From positions 1 through 64,000 of the forward strand of contig JAFRXD010000079.1 of the NCBI GenBank assembly GCA_017441605.1: a stretch of DNA of 64,000 nucleotides, in the 5' to 3' direction. The position numbers and the translations under genes are program-made. This stretch comes from Thermoguttaceae bacterium (GTDB lineage Bacteria > Planctomycetota > Planctomycetia > Pirellulales > Thermoguttaceae). Shown piece by piece: positions 25,804 through 36,048 of this stretch. Every line of letters starts with the position of its first letter. Position 1 is the first letter of the stretch. The notes below the pieces were generated by a model. It saw only the letters and a program-made list of their open reading frames with translations. It was not told the DNA's origin and made no database searches.

Positions 25804-28077
25804 ATGGCTTCGTTGGCCGACAGTCTGGTTTCCAGCGCGGAACGGGTATTGTCCGTTTACTCGCGCTCCGATTTGGAAGCCAAGCGCGCGACCTATCTCG
25901 GCAGGGCGTTCTGGATCGTCAAGGATCCGATAGGAATGAAGTACTATCGTTTCCAAGACGAGGAGTATTTTATTTTAGAGGCTCTGGACGGGACGAAGTC
26001 GCTCGAGGCGATTAAAGAGGAGTTCGAGGCGAAGTTTCCCCCGCAAAAGATCACGCTCGAGGAGATCCAGAATTTTGTCGGGCAGTTGCACCAGTGCAGT
26101 TTGATCGTGGCGGGGGTTCCGGACCAAGGGCACGAGCTGTTGAAGCGCCGCAAGAAGCGCAGACGACAGGAGATTCTCGCCGCTTGCTCCAATATTTTGG
26201 CGATTCGCTTTAAGGGCGTCGATCCGAACCGGTTCTTCGACAAGCTGTTGCCGTACGTTCGCTGGTGCTTCCATCCGGTAACCCTGACGTTCTGCCTGAC
26301 CTTGATGGTCGCGGCGCTGTTGCTGATCGGGATCAATTTCGACCATTTTCGCTCGAAGTTGCCGGAGTTCAAGCAGTTCTTCGGGCCTGGAAACTTGATC
26401 TTGCTGAGCGTCGTGCTGTTCTTTACGAAAGTGCTACACGAGTTCGGGCACGGGTTGTCGTGCAAGGTGTTGGGAGGAGAGTGCCACGAGCTCGGGGTGA
26501 TGATCCTCGTGCTGACGCCGTGCCTCTACTGCAACGTGTCGGACTCGTGGATGCTGCCGAGCAAGTGGAAGCGCGCGGCGATCGGCGTGGCGGGGGTGTT
26601 CGTCGAGTGCACCTTGGCCTCGATATGCACGTTCATATGGTGGTTCACGAAAGAGAACACGCTGCACTACCTGTGCTTGAACGTGATGTTCATCTCCTCG
26701 GTTAGCACGATTATTTTCAATATTAACCCGCTTTTGCGGTACGACGGGTACTACATTCTCGCGGATATTCTGGAGATTCCGAACCTGCGCCAAAAGGCGA
26801 CGAAGATTATGTCGCAAAAGGCTCAGGAGTGGTTTCTCGGGATGGAGACGCAGGAGGATCCGTTCCTTCCGCAACGGAACCAGTTTCTTTTCGCGCTTTA
26901 CACGGTGGCGGCGGTCTGCTATCGATGGGTCGTTATGGCGTCGATTTTGTTCTTCGTCTATCGATTCTTCGATTCTTACGGGCTCAAGATCGTGGCGCAA
27001 GTCATCGCGGCGATGTCCCTTTACGGGCTGTTGGTAATGCCGCTTTGGAAGATCGGGAAATTTTTCTGGACGCCGGGGCGTATATACAAAGTGAAAAAGT
27101 CGCATTTTTATCCCTCGGTCGGGGGATTGCTCCTGCTTTTAGCGGGTTTCTGCTTTATTAAATTCCCGTATTCGGTCTACGCGCCCGCGGTGTTGGAACT
27201 GCGAACCGACTCGGCGTCGAGGTCGACGGTCAACGTGCTGGCGCCGAAGTCGGGCGGGATCCTCGCGGAAATCCACGTTCGCGAAGGGGATCGCGTCAAG
27301 GCCGGGGATCCAATCGTAACGCTGTCCAATCCGCAGCTTTACGCCGAGTTGAACGATCTTATGGGGCAAATCCAGGAGACGAAGCGCGATATCCGGACGT
27401 GCGAGCAGTTGGGGGCGTCTCAAGAGGCGGTCGCGCGCCTGACCGAGATGCGCGCGCGGCTCGACGGGTTGAACAAAGCGCTGGACTCGGCGCGCGCGGA
27501 GGTCGAGCAGCTCAAGTTGACCGCGCCGATCGACGGGATCGTCGTGTCGCCGTACTGGCGCATGGATCGAGACAACAAATTCCGGGACGCGTCTTCGGAA
27601 CTGTTGCCTTGGGACGGCACGCCCCTTTTGGAGCGCAATATCGGGACGACGCTGGAGCCCGGCGCGCACATTTGCAGCGTCGGGGATCCGAAGAAACTCG
27701 AGGCGGTGATCGTCGTCGACCAATCGAAAAAAGACGACGTCGCGATGGGGCAAAAGGTCAAGATTAAGTTGAACGAGCGCCCGGCGGAGCTTTATTACGG
27801 CGAGATCGCGAGCAACGGCGACGTGGAGCGCCGCTCGATGACGAGCGTGCCTTATCAGCTCTCGACGAAGGGGGGCGGACCGATCGCGACGGAGACGGCC
27901 GAAGGGGGCGTCGAGCGCCCGCAGATGGACGCGATTCGCGTTCGCGTCGATCTTGACAACGACGACGAGCTAATGCGCGTCGGCATGACGGCGAAGGTCA
28001 AAATCAAGGCGGCGCCCAAGACGCTGTTGCAGCGTCTCGTGAGACTCGTCAGCGAGGTGTTCAACTTCAAGTTGTAG
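25804..28077 (+). CDS. PqqD-like / M50 metalloprotease / HlyD fusion protein
   Basis: 757 residues. The N-terminal ~100 residues (YYRFQDEEYFILEALDGT, LEEIQNFVGQLHQCSLI) resemble a PqqD/RRE peptide-binding domain. A multi-pass membrane section follows with the zinc site HEFGHG (about 211-216) and the second motif NINPLLRYDGYYILAD (about 306), the S2P/M50 site-2-protease signature. The C-terminal third (about 440-757) is a HlyD adaptor with a coiled-coil hairpin and LTAPIDGIVVSPYWRM. The architecture suggests recognition, intramembrane cleavage or maturation, and export of a peptide or protein. No precursor gene is recognised. AGGAAAGGG precedes ATG 25804, and a strong terminator follows the gene. 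Confidence 0.85.
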   Translation: MASLADSLVSSAERVLSVYSRSDLEAKRATYLGRAFWIVKDPIGMKYYRFQDEEYFILEALDGTKSLEAIKEEFEAKFPPQKITLEEIQNFVGQLHQCSLIVAGVPDQGHELLKRRKKRRRQEILAACSNILAIRFKGVDPNRFFDKLLPYVRWCFHPVTLTFCLTLMVAALLLIGINFDHFRSKLPEFKQFFGPGNLILLSVVLFFTKVLHEFGHGLSCKVLGGECHELGVMILVLTPCLYCNVSDSWMLPSKWKRAAIGVAGVFVECTLASICTFIWWFTKENTLHYLCLNVMFISSVSTIIFNINPLLRYDGYYILADILEIPNLRQKATKIMSQKAQEWFLGMETQEDPFLPQRNQFLFALYTVAAVCYRWVVMASILFFVYRFFDSYGLKIVAQVIAAMSLYGLLVMPLWKIGKFFWTPGRIYKVKKSHFYPSVGGLLLLLAGFCFIKFPYSVYAPAVLELRTDSASRSTVNVLAPKSGGILAEIHVREGDRVKAGDPIVTLSNPQLYAELNDLMGQIQETKRDIRTCEQLGASQEAVARLTEMRARLDGLNKALDSARAEVEQLKLTAPIDGIVVSPYWRMDRDNKFRDASSELLPWDGTPLLERNIGTTLEPGAHICSVGDPKKLEAVIVVDQSKKDDVAMGQKVKIKLNERPAELYYGEIASNGDVERRSMTSVPYQLSTKGGGPIATETAEGGVERPQMDAIRVRVDLDNDDELMRVGMTAKVKIKAAPKTLLQRLVRLVSEVFNFKL

Positions 28078-28106
28078 CGCGTTTTGCGATCGTCGGACGA
28101 AATTTC

Positions 28107-28148
28107 GACTCCGCGCTCTCGGTCAAGGGAGCGCGGAGTCGTTTTTTT
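28107..28148 (+). terminator. Terminator of the export cluster
   Basis: A 12-bp perfect stem (28107-28118 with 28129-28140) and T7 run. Confidence 0.9.
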
Positions 28149-28164
28149 GAAAAAACGGAGCCGT

Positions 28165-28193
28165 TTGATTTTCCGCTCGAGAGCGACTATAAT
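28165..28193 (+). promoter_or_regulatory. Promoter of the DUF4091 gene
   Basis: TTGATT (28165-28170), a 17-nt spacer and TATAAT (28188-28193). Confidence 0.7.
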
Positions 28194-28263
28194 GACGAAA
28201 GCGCGGGGGTCGAAAAAAACGCTCGCGCGAAATCGTTATCGCAATCTTCTCCGGGAGGAAAAA

Positions 28264-31200
28264 ATGACGTCGCGTTTCTTTTGCGGTTTGTGCGTATTGG
28301 CGTCGCTTTTATCGGCGGGCGCCGCGTTTGGAGCGGAGGCGAAGACGCCGGAGGAAATCGTTCCGACGTTGTGTCGCGACGGGGGCGGGGACTGGACGCG
28401 GGTCGTTCCGGTCGTCGTCGAAAACAAATCGTCGTCCGATTACGCGGAGCGAGGCGTTTTGATACCGATTCGCGGGACGAAAGAATCGCCGGTCGAGGGC
28501 GCTTTACCTTTCGAGGACGAATTGGCGCAGTCGATTCGGATCGCCGATTCCGAGGGGGCGGAGCTCGTTTTCAATATCGTTCGCCCGGACGGAACGTTCG
28601 TCGACAAGGGGGTAATCGGAGAGGGCGCGACGCTGACCCTGCCCGCGACCGTCGCGTCGGGTTCCGAGTCGCGCTATTGGATTTTCGCGGGAAACGAGCG
28701 CGCCTATCCGAATCCGGATCGTCTCGCGGAGTCTCGCAAGTCGGCGACCAATCTCGACTTTGAGCTTGGCGAGGACGACGCGCCGCTCGGTTGGTCGCTC
28801 GACGCGTCGCCGGACCGGGGGACGCTGATTTGGACGAGCGAGTCGCCCGCCTCCGGCGCGAAGTGCGTTCGTTGCGACGTTCCGAAAGACGCGGAGCCGA
28901 GTTGGATCGCGGCGCGCCAGAGCGACGTCGCGATCGTTCCGGGCGCGAAGTATCGGTTTTCGGCGTGGGTTCGGGGAAAAGACGTCTCGGGCGAGGTCGG
29001 CTGGTACGTTCATATCGGGAACCGAGAGACGGAGATGCTCTCCTCGCCGATGCTCTATCTCCCCAAGGCGCCGAACTTCGATTGGACGCGGGTTTCGCTT
29101 GAGTTCGTCGCGCCGGAGAACGCGACGCGAATCGCGTACGGAACGGTTCTTTACGGAAGCGGAACGGCGTGGTACGACGACGCGAAACTGGTTTTGGTCG
29201 AGCCGGACGGAACGGAAGTCGACGCGTCGCGCGTCGCGCCGAGCGACGGGGTTAGGGTCGAGCGAGAGCTGGCGCTGACGGTTCCGAAGAGCTTCGAGCC
29301 CGACTTCGCGGCGATCGCGCGCGAATTTCCGTCGGACGCTCGTCGCGCCGTTCTTCGAATCGACGCCTCGGACGCGGTAGGAGAACGAATGTTTCGATTC
29401 GACTTGGCGAGTCTCGAGACGCGCTGGGGTCGCTCTTTGACGTCGGACGATTTCGTCGTCGTCGCCCCGGACGGCGACAAGACGCGGTGCGAGATCTTCG
29501 ACGACGCGGCGTATTTCCTCGCGAGTCCGATCGCCAACGAGCGGAACTACTTCGTCGTTTTCGAGACGACCGGCGCAAGTTCGAGCGGTCGAGTCGCGCG
29601 AGAGGTCGGCGGAACGGGGCAGGCGTTCCCGGGAACTATGTCGCAATCGGAGACGGGAACGGAGATTAAATCGACGAGCGGCAAGTCGTTCGCGTTACCG
29701 CCGTTCTTGGCGGATTTCAATCTCGTCGCGGACGGAGGTTTCGAAAACGTCGATCCGGAAACGTTCAAGGAGGCTCCGAATCCGGACGGACTCGGCTGGA
29801 CGCGAGACGAGGACGAACCGGACGTTAAGTACTCGATTATCGATCCGGGCGTCGCCGAATTAGGCGCGCGCGCCCTGCGAGTCGAGGTTGGAGAAAGCGC
29901 CCCGTTGAAATGGCGAGGTTGGCGCCGCAAGGTCAAGGTGGAGCCCAATCGAACTTATTGCGTCGGCTACGTCGTTCGTTGCGATTCGGGCGCCGGGAAT
30001 TACGATCTCCATATTCATATTCGCAAAGCGGACGGCTCGCTCTCCGGCGTTGGGATGACGTCGCTGGCGAAGCCGGTCGGGGGCAAGACGGACTGGACGT
30101 TGCGCTGCTCGCTCATTAAGACGGGGGCCGATACGGATTACGTCGACTTGCACCTAACGAACATAACGCGAGGGGTTTCGGAATACGACAACGTGTTCGT
30201 GGCGCCGGTCGAGGAGGCGCGAACGGTGGAATTGACGGGGGGCAAGAACGGCGCGTTCCAAGTTTCGGCGGTCGCGAAAGTCTTTACGGACACGACGTTC
30301 GCGCGAGACGAGCGGACGGTCGACGCGACGAATCCGGCGCGCGTCGCGCTGGCGCTCGGAGAGGAAGAGACGCTTCAATTCGCGTTCCGAGGAATCGAGG
30401 GCGCCGCGATTAACGACGGCGCTCGCCCGACGCTTCGCGGCTCGGACGGGAAGGTCGCGCTGGACGCGCCCGATATGTTCGCGGTTGGGAACGTTTTGGT
30501 CGATTATCCGAGCAACTACTTCCAAGACGAGAACCCCGCGACGAAGCGGAAGTTTCCGACCGGCTCGGCGGCGTGCGACGGTTGGATCGGGGAATGGCCC
30601 GACCCGTTGATTCCTGTCGATCCTTTTAAGGGAGAATCGGTTCCAGACTCGAAGCCGTTAGAAAACGACTCGCAAACGCTCGCGCGCTTCGGCAAAGTCG
30701 GCAGGGTTCCGCTCGACGGTAAAGCGACCCGCGCGGTTTGGCTTCGTTTCAACACGACGCCGGAGACGGCGCCCGGGGTTTACGAGGGCGCGCTGACGCT
30801 CGAGAACGGCGAGAAGTTCCCGTACGAAGTCGAGGTTTTGAACTTCGTCGCGCCGCCGACGAAAGTCGCCGCGATTTACGACGCGCGAATTAAGGAGGAT
30901 TATTTCGGCAAAGGCTCGCGAACGGAGAAACTGCGGAAAGTCGCCGAGAAACTGCTCGAACGGAAATTGAGCCCGGACCAACCCGTCGCGTCGCCGAAGT
31001 TTAGTTACGACGCGAAGACGGGCGTCGCGACCGCCGATTGGACGGAGTACGACGAGCAAGCGACCCGGTATTTCGACGAGCTCGGAGGCAAAGCGGCGTA
31101 TTATCCCAGCGAATTTTACCTGTTCGGTTGGGGCGTTCCCCCAAAGGCGGTCGAGGGCGAGAATCCTTACGAAGGGGAGTATCCCTACGAGGGCGCGGAT

Positions 31201-32058
31201 CGCTCGAAGTTGCGCCCCGAGTACAAGCGCGCGTACCAAGCGAAACTCAAGTTGTTCTGGGAGCACATAAAAGAAAAAGGCTGGTTCAATAAGATGGTTT
31301 TGTACATCTCGGACGAGCCGTTCTACTCCGAACCTGAAATTCTCGCGCAGATGAAGGCGCTGTGCGATATGATCCACGAAGTCGATCGGTCGATTCCGAT
31401 TTACTGCAGTACTTGGCAATTTATTCCCGAATGGCTCGGATATCTCGACGTCTGGGGCGTCGGACATTACGGCTCGGTCGGGGACGACGCGCTGAAGACG
31501 ATTCGAAACGCCGGAAGCCGGATTTGGTGGACGACCGACGGGCAAATGTGCCTCGACACGCCTCTGTGCGCCACCGAACGGCTCCTGCCCTATATCTGCG
31601 TCGCGCGAGGCGCGGAGGTCTACGAATTCTGGGGCGCGACGTGGTACACCTGCGATCCGTTCGAGACCGCCTCGCATTTGTACATTTCGCAATCGGACAA
31701 GCCGGGCGTTCGCTACTGGGTTCGGTATCCGAACGGGGACGGTTACATTTTCTACCCCGGCGATTTGATCGGTCGTCCCGGGGAAATTATCGACTCGGTT
31801 CGCTCGGAGCAGGCGCGCGAGGGGATCGAGGACGCGGGTTGGCTCGTCGGACTCCAAAACGCGATCGAAAAGAAGACCGGTCCGAACTCGAAAGAGCGGG
31901 TCGAGGCTCAAAAGGTTCTCGACCGCGCGTTGAAATACGTTCCGGTTCAGTGCGGGTCGGGCAAGTACTCGACGCGCTATATCGCGGATCCGAAAGAGTT
32001 CGAGGAGATGCGACTCGACGTCGGGAAGACGCTGGAGAAACTAACCGCGCGGCATTGA
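28264..32058 (+). CDS. Secreted DUF4091/GH123-like glycoside hydrolase with carbohydrate-binding modules
   Basis: 1264 residues. The start is ATG 28264 with GGGAGG at 28253-28258; the frame reaches 28084 but that part overlaps the terminator and promoter. A signal peptide (MTSRFFCGLCVLASLLSAGAAFG) leads to a mature protein with two CBM-like jelly-roll regions (about 150-330 and 480-650; the second begins NLVADGGFENVD). The C-terminal catalytic-type region (about 840-1260) carries YISDEPFYSEPEI, WWTTDGQMCL and RPGEIIDSVRSEQAREGIED, the DUF4091/GH123-like pattern. It probably degrades a complex glycan outside the cytoplasm, substrate unknown. Acidic residues in the ISDEP motif are the likely catalytic region (inference). 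Single gene with its own promoter. Confidence 0.8.
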   Translation: MTSRFFCGLCVLASLLSAGAAFGAEAKTPEEIVPTLCRDGGGDWTRVVPVVVENKSSSDYAERGVLIPIRGTKESPVEGALPFEDELAQSIRIADSEGAELVFNIVRPDGTFVDKGVIGEGATLTLPATVASGSESRYWIFAGNERAYPNPDRLAESRKSATNLDFELGEDDAPLGWSLDASPDRGTLIWTSESPASGAKCVRCDVPKDAEPSWIAARQSDVAIVPGAKYRFSAWVRGKDVSGEVGWYVHIGNRETEMLSSPMLYLPKAPNFDWTRVSLEFVAPENATRIAYGTVLYGSGTAWYDDAKLVLVEPDGTEVDASRVAPSDGVRVERELALTVPKSFEPDFAAIAREFPSDARRAVLRIDASDAVGERMFRFDLASLETRWGRSLTSDDFVVVAPDGDKTRCEIFDDAAYFLASPIANERNYFVVFETTGASSSGRVAREVGGTGQAFPGTMSQSETGTEIKSTSGKSFALPPFLADFNLVADGGFENVDPETFKEAPNPDGLGWTRDEDEPDVKYSIIDPGVAELGARALRVEVGESAPLKWRGWRRKVKVEPNRTYCVGYVVRCDSGAGNYDLHIHIRKADGSLSGVGMTSLAKPVGGKTDWTLRCSLIKTGADTDYVDLHLTNITRGVSEYDNVFVAPVEEARTVELTGGKNGAFQVSAVAKVFTDTTFARDERTVDATNPARVALALGEEETLQFAFRGIEGAAINDGARPTLRGSDGKVALDAPDMFAVGNVLVDYPSNYFQDENPATKRKFPTGSAACDGWIGEWPDPLIPVDPFKGESVPDSKPLENDSQTLARFGKVGRVPLDGKATRAVWLRFNTTPETAPGVYEGALTLENGEKFPYEVEVLNFVAPPTKVAAIYDARIKEDYFGKGSRTEKLRKVAEKLLERKLSPDQPVASPKFSYDAKTGVATADWTEYDEQATRYFDELGGKAAYYPSEFYLFGWGVPPKAVEGENPYEGEYPYEGADRSKLRPEYKRAYQAKLKLFWEHIKEKGWFNKMVLYISDEPFYSEPEILAQMKALCDMIHEVDRSIPIYCSTWQFIPEWLGYLDVWGVGHYGSVGDDALKTIRNAGSRIWWTTDGQMCLDTPLCATERLLPYICVARGAEVYEFWGATWYTCDPFETASHLYISQSDKPGVRYWVRYPNGDGYIFYPGDLIGRPGEIIDSVRSEQAREGIEDAGWLVGLQNAIEKKTGPNSKERVEAQKVLDRALKYVPVQCGSGKYSTRYIADPKEFEEMRLDVGKTLEKLTARH

Positions 32059-32236
32059 GCTCGCCAATCGATTAGCGCGTTTTTAATCCGTTCCGCGACC
32101 GCTATCTTTAGGGGTCGCGGGACGGCGCTCGCGATTCGTCGCCGCGCGAGATTCCATATAACCGGCGCGTTTCTTATTATCTTGAAAACCGACTTGTTTC
32201 TAATAGAACTATTTTTCCGAAATTCTCTATCTTACC

Positions 32237-32264
32237 TTGACAATCGCCGGTTTTGTAGTAAAAT
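32237..32264 (+). promoter_or_regulatory. Sigma70-type promoter of sdhCAB
   Basis: Perfect TTGACA (32237-32242), a 16-nt spacer and TAAAAT (32259-32264). Confidence 0.75.
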
Positions 32265-32285
32265 GCAATAGATAAATTTTTATCG

Positions 32286-32318
32286 AAAAAGGCGAATTCG
32301 TAATGAAACGCCTTTTTT
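32286..32318 (+). terminator. Terminator-like hairpin in the sdh leader (possible attenuator)
   Basis: AAAAAGGCG (32286-32294) pairs with CGCCTTTTT (32309-32317), giving a stem directly followed by T residues. It lies about 15-45 nt after the predicted transcription start and 160 nt before sdhC. Confidence 0.5.
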
Positions 32319-32401
32319 CCCGGGTTATCGAAGACGGCAAGGCTGGATTTGGTAACGTCGAGCGGCGCCGTCGGGGGTCGCGAAGAGAGCGCAAGGTTTA
32401 G
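32303..32401 (+). CDS. Possible 32-residue leader peptide upstream of sdhC
   Basis: ATG 32303 to TAG 32399-32401, starting MKRLFSRVIEDGK and ending in an arginine-rich stretch. The 3' arm of the hairpin lies within its first codons. The ribosome-binding site is poor (AAAAAGG at 9-10 nt). This may be only leader RNA; it is listed because its overlap with the hairpin would suit translational control of attenuation. Confidence 0.25.
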   Translation: MKRLFSRVIEDGKAGFGNVERRRRGSRRERKV

Positions 32402-32478
32402 GCGATGGGCGCGCGCGGAGTCTTTTGAGTTCGCGAGCGAGTCGAGGTTAAACCGCAGAATTGTTTTGAAACGATATT

Positions 32479-33132
32479 ATGGGAAACTTTCTTTGTTCGT
32501 CGATCGGTAAAAAGCTGATCATGAGCCTGACGGGCTTCTTTCTGTTGATTTTCCTCGCGCTGCACCTTTGCCTGAATCTAGCGGCGTTGATTTCCGATAG
32601 CCTTTATCGCCAAGTGTGCGAGTTTATGGACGCGAGCCCGCTCGTAAAGGCGATGGTTCCGGTTCTCGCGCTCGGTTTTATCGTTCACATTCTTTTCTCG
32701 ATTTGGGTCGAGTTCGAGAACTGGACGGCGCGCCCTCGCGGGATGAAATACGCGGTTCCCTGCAAGACGAAGGCGTCTTGGTCGGGGCGAAATATGTTCG
32801 TCTTGGGGATTATCGTTATCGTCGGGATTTTGTTGCACTTGGTTCATTTTTGGGCGCATATGCAACTGCAAGGTTTTCTCGGGAACGAGGGTAGCGATCC
32901 CTACGAGCTCGTCGCGACCCTGTTCAAGAATCCCTGTTGGGTCGTTCTGTACCTGATCTGGTTCGCGGCGATCTATTTCCACGTTTCTCACGGATTCTGG
33001 AGCGCGTTTCAAACGATCGGTTTGAGCAACTCGCTCTGGATTCCTCGTTTGCAATTTCTCGCGAAATTGTACGCCGCCGTCGTTTGTCTGGCGTTCGCGG
33101 CGATTCCGATTTGTTTCTTGTTGTTCAAGTAG
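32479..33132 (+). CDS. sdhC: Succinate dehydrogenase/fumarate reductase cytochrome b558 subunit
   Basis: 217 residues with five hydrophobic helices. It is the b558-type single membrane anchor (as in Bacteroides and Wolinella type enzymes) rather than the paired SdhC/SdhD. Histidines within helices (LALHLCLN, GFIVHILF, LLHLVHFW, YFHVSHGFW) are the expected ligands for two haems b. It anchors SdhAB and exchanges electrons with menaquinone. The ribosome-binding site before ATG 32479 is weak. First gene of sdhC-A-B, the order found in dihaem fumarate reductases, so operation toward fumarate reduction is plausible in this anaerobe (inference). Confidence 0.88.
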   Translation: MGNFLCSSIGKKLIMSLTGFFLLIFLALHLCLNLAALISDSLYRQVCEFMDASPLVKAMVPVLALGFIVHILFSIWVEFENWTARPRGMKYAVPCKTKASWSGRNMFVLGIIVIVGILLHLVHFWAHMQLQGFLGNEGSDPYELVATLFKNPCWVVLYLIWFAAIYFHVSHGFWSAFQTIGLSNSLWIPRLQFLAKLYAAVVCLAFAAIPICFLLFK

Positions 33133-33224
33133 GCTCCGGCGATCGAGGGGCGCCGCGGCGCGTCGCTCGCTCGACTCATTGAATTCAAACGCAAACATAT
33201 CGATAGATAGTAGAGTATAGAACA

Positions 33225-35174
33225 ATGTCCGAAATTAAATTGGAATCCAAAATCCCGGAAGGTCCGCTAGCGGAAAAATGGACTCGTTACAAGGCGAACG
33301 TTCGCGTCGTCAGCCCCGGCAATAAGCGCAAGTTGGAAATCATCGTCGTCGGCACCGGCTTGGGCGGCGCGTCCGCCGCGGCGACCCTCGGCGAGCTGGG
33401 ATACAACGTCAAGATCTTCTGCATCTCCGACAGCCCTCGTCGCGCGCACTCGATCGCGGCTCAAGGCGGCATCAACGCGGCGAAGAACTATCAGAACGAC
33501 AACGACTCGGTCTATCGCCTCTTCTACGACACGATCAAGGGCGGCGACTTCCGCGCGCGCGAGGCGAACGTCTACCGTCTCGCCGAGGTCAGCAACTTGA
33601 TTATCGACAAGTGCGTCGCGCAGGGCGTTCCGTTCGCGCGCGACTACGGCGGGCTGCTCGCGAACCGCTCGTTCGGAGGCGCGCAAGTCTCCCGCACGTT
33701 CTACGCGCGAGGTCAGACCGGGCAACAGCTGCTGCTCGGGGCTTACGCGTCGCTCAACCGCCAAATCGCGGCGGGGACGGTCAAGTCGTACAATCGTCGC
33801 GAGATCCTCGATATCGTCTTGATCGACGGTAAGGCGAAGGGCGTGATCGTTCGCAACTTGGTCACGGGCGAAATCGAGCGCTACGGGGCGCACGCGGTCG
33901 TGCTGGCGACGGGCGGCTACGGGAACGCGTACTTCCTTTCGACGAACGCGATGAACAGCAACGGCTCCGCGGCGATTCAGGCGTACCGGAAAGGCGCGCT
34001 TTTCGCAAATCCGTGCTTCGTGCAAATCCACCCGACGTGCATACCGGTGCACGGCGACCAGCAGTCGAAACTGACGCTGATGTCGGAATCGTTGCGCAAC
34101 GACGGGCGCATCTGGGTTCCGAAGAAGCTCGAAGACGTGCAGAAACTTCGCGACGGCAAGATCAAGCCGTCGCAGATTCCGGACGAGGATCGCGACTACT
34201 ACTTGGAGCGCCGTTATCCGGCGTTCGGGAACTTGGTGCCTCGCGACGTGGCGTCCCGCGCGGCGAAAGAGCGCTGCGACGCGGGGTACGGCGTCAACAA
34301 GGCGGGGTTGGCGGTCTTCTTGGACTTCGCCGACGCGATTAAGCGCTTGGGGCGCAAGACGATCGAAGAGCGCTACGGCAACCTGTTCCAAATGTACCAG
34401 AAGATCACCGCGCAGGATCCGTACAAGGAACCGATGATGATCTACCCCGCCATCCACTACACGATGGGCGGCATTTGGGTCGACTACAACTTGATGACGA
34501 CGATCCCGGGTCTTTACGCGCTGGGCGAGGCGAACTTCTCGGACCACGGCGGAAACCGGCTCGGGGCGTCCGCGCTAATGCAAGGTCTCGCCGACGGTTA
34601 CTACGTGTTGCCGTACACGATCGGCGACTATCTCTCCCACGAGATTCAAACGCCGAAGACCGACGTCAACGATCCCGCCTTCGACGAGGCGGAAAAGGCG
34701 ATCAAAGAGAAGATCAAGAAACTGCTCAAGATTCGCGGAAAAACCCCGGTCGACGAGATTCACAAGAAACTCGGGCACATTTTGTGGGAATACTGCGGTA
34801 TGTCCCGCAACGAAGCCGGGTTGAAGAAGGCGCTCGTTATGATCGAGGAACTGCGCCAAGAGTTCTGGAAGGACGCGCTGATTCCCGGTTCGAACGAGGA
34901 GTTCAACCAAGAGCTGGAAAAGGGTATGCGCTTGGTCGATTTCTTCGAGATCGCGAAACTGATCGCGCTCGACGCGTTGGAGCGTCGCGAGTCTTGCGGC
35001 GGCCACTTCCGCGAGGAGAGCCAGACCGCCGAGGGCGAGGCGAAGCGCGACGACGAACATTTCATGCGCGTCGCCGCTTGGGAGTACAAAGGCGAGGGCG
35101 TCGATCCGGAGCTTCATATCGAACCGCTCGTTTACGAAGAAGTCCACGTCGCCACGAGAAACTACAAAGATTAA
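33225..35174 (+). CDS. sdhA: Succinate dehydrogenase/fumarate reductase flavoprotein subunit
   Basis: 649 residues. The FAD-binding Rossmann motif [15 protein letters not shown], the covalent-FAD region [14 protein letters not shown], the substrate-site HPTCIPVHG and a Ser-Glu-rich capping region ([12 protein letters not shown]) are present, along with [11 protein letters not shown] and [20 protein letters not shown] near the C-terminal FAD site. It interconverts succinate and fumarate on the cytoplasmic face of the membrane. It is the long (~640 residue) form that goes with b558 anchors. It is 92 nt after sdhC and 61 nt before sdhB. Confidence 0.96.
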   Translation: MSEIKLESKIPEGPLAEKWTRYKANVRVVSPGNKRKLEIIVVGTGLGGASAAATLGELGYNVKIFCISDSPRRAHSIAAQGGINAAKNYQNDNDSVYRLFYDTIKGGDFRAREANVYRLAEVSNLIIDKCVAQGVPFARDYGGLLANRSFGGAQVSRTFYARGQTGQQLLLGAYASLNRQIAAGTVKSYNRREILDIVLIDGKAKGVIVRNLVTGEIERYGAHAVVLATGGYGNAYFLSTNAMNSNGSAAIQAYRKGALFANPCFVQIHPTCIPVHGDQQSKLTLMSESLRNDGRIWVPKKLEDVQKLRDGKIKPSQIPDEDRDYYLERRYPAFGNLVPRDVASRAAKERCDAGYGVNKAGLAVFLDFADAIKRLGRKTIEERYGNLFQMYQKITAQDPYKEPMMIYPAIHYTMGGIWVDYNLMTTIPGLYALGEANFSDHGGNRLGASALMQGLADGYYVLPYTIGDYLSHEIQTPKTDVNDPAFDEAEKAIKEKIKKLLKIRGKTPVDEIHKKLGHILWEYCGMSRNEAGLKKALVMIEELRQEFWKDALIPGSNEEFNQELEKGMRLVDFFEIAKLIALDALERRESCGGHFREESQTAEGEAKRDDEHFMRVAAWEYKGEGVDPELHIEPLVYEEVHVATRNYKD

Positions 35175-35235
35175 TTCGACGTCAACTTTTGGTTTGAGTC
35201 CAATTTGACTTATCAAACGAGGAATCGCAAGAAAG

Positions 35236-35976
35236 ATGAAATTCACGCTTAAAGTTTGGCGCCAGAAAGACGCGAAATCGCAAGGGCGTTTCGTAACGTA
35301 CAAGGTGGACGGGATTTCTCCCGACACGTCGTTCCTCGAGATGCTCGATATTCTCAACAACAACCTGATCAAAGAAGGGCGCGAGCCGATCGCGTTCGAC
35401 CACGACTGCCGCGAGGGCATTTGCGGCATGTGCTCGCTCTATATCAACGGGCGCGCGCACGGTCCGGACGACGATATCACCACCTGCCAGCTGCACTGCC
35501 GCATGTTCAAAGACGGCGAGACGATCACGGTCGAGCCGTGGCGCTCCGCCGCGTTCCCGGTCGTGAAGGACTTGGTCGTCGATCGCCACGCCTTCGACAA
35601 GATCTTGCAAGCGGGCGGGTTCATTTCCTGCAACGGCATTGTCCCGGACGCGAACGCGATTCCGATTCGCAAACTGGACGCGGACGAGTCGATGGACGCG
35701 TCGGCGTGCATCGGTTGCGGGGCTTGCGTCGCGACCTGCAAGAACGGCTCGGCGATGCTGTTCGTGGCGGCGCGCGTTTCGGCGCTCGCGAAGTTGCCGC
35801 AAGGTCGCGCGGAGGCGGCTCGTCGCGCCAAGGCGATGGTCGCCAAGATGGACGAGCTCGGATTCGGCGCTTGCTCCAACACGCAAGCGTGCGAGGCGGA
35901 ATGCCCGAAGGGGATTTCGATTTCCCACATCGCTCGGCTCAATCGCGAATTTTTACTCGCCAAAATCCAAGACTAA
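35236..35976 (+). CDS. sdhB: Succinate dehydrogenase/fumarate reductase iron-sulphur subunit
   Basis: 246 residues. The N-terminal plant-type ferredoxin domain has the 2Fe-2S motif CREGICGMC (with upstream and downstream Cys, TTCQLHC), and the C-terminal helical domain has [11 protein letters not shown] and, after an intervening stretch, [16 protein letters not shown], ligating the 4Fe-4S and 3Fe-4S clusters. It passes electrons between the SdhA flavin and the haems of SdhC. AAGAAAG lies directly upstream of ATG 35236. It completes the sdhCAB operon. Confidence 0.95.
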   Translation: MKFTLKVWRQKDAKSQGRFVTYKVDGISPDTSFLEMLDILNNNLIKEGREPIAFDHDCREGICGMCSLYINGRAHGPDDDITTCQLHCRMFKDGETITVEPWRSAAFPVVKDLVVDRHAFDKILQAGGFISCNGIVPDANAIPIRKLDADESMDASACIGCGACVATCKNGSAMLFVAARVSALAKLPQGRAEAARRAKAMVAKMDELGFGACSNTQACEAECPKGISISHIARLNREFLLAKIQD

Positions 35977-36048
35977 GCAATCGTTACGAAACGATCGGCG
36001 CGCGGCGGAACCGCGTTGGCTCTCCGCGCGCCGTCGGAAGGTTTGACA

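Larger units (their letters stand above)
32059..32478. other. Upstream region and long leader of sdhCAB
   Basis: 420 bp. It holds a GC hairpin after the DUF4091 gene (around 32090-32125, without a T run), the sdh promoter and about 200 nt of leader with a terminator-like hairpin and a 32-codon open frame. Confidence 0.6.
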
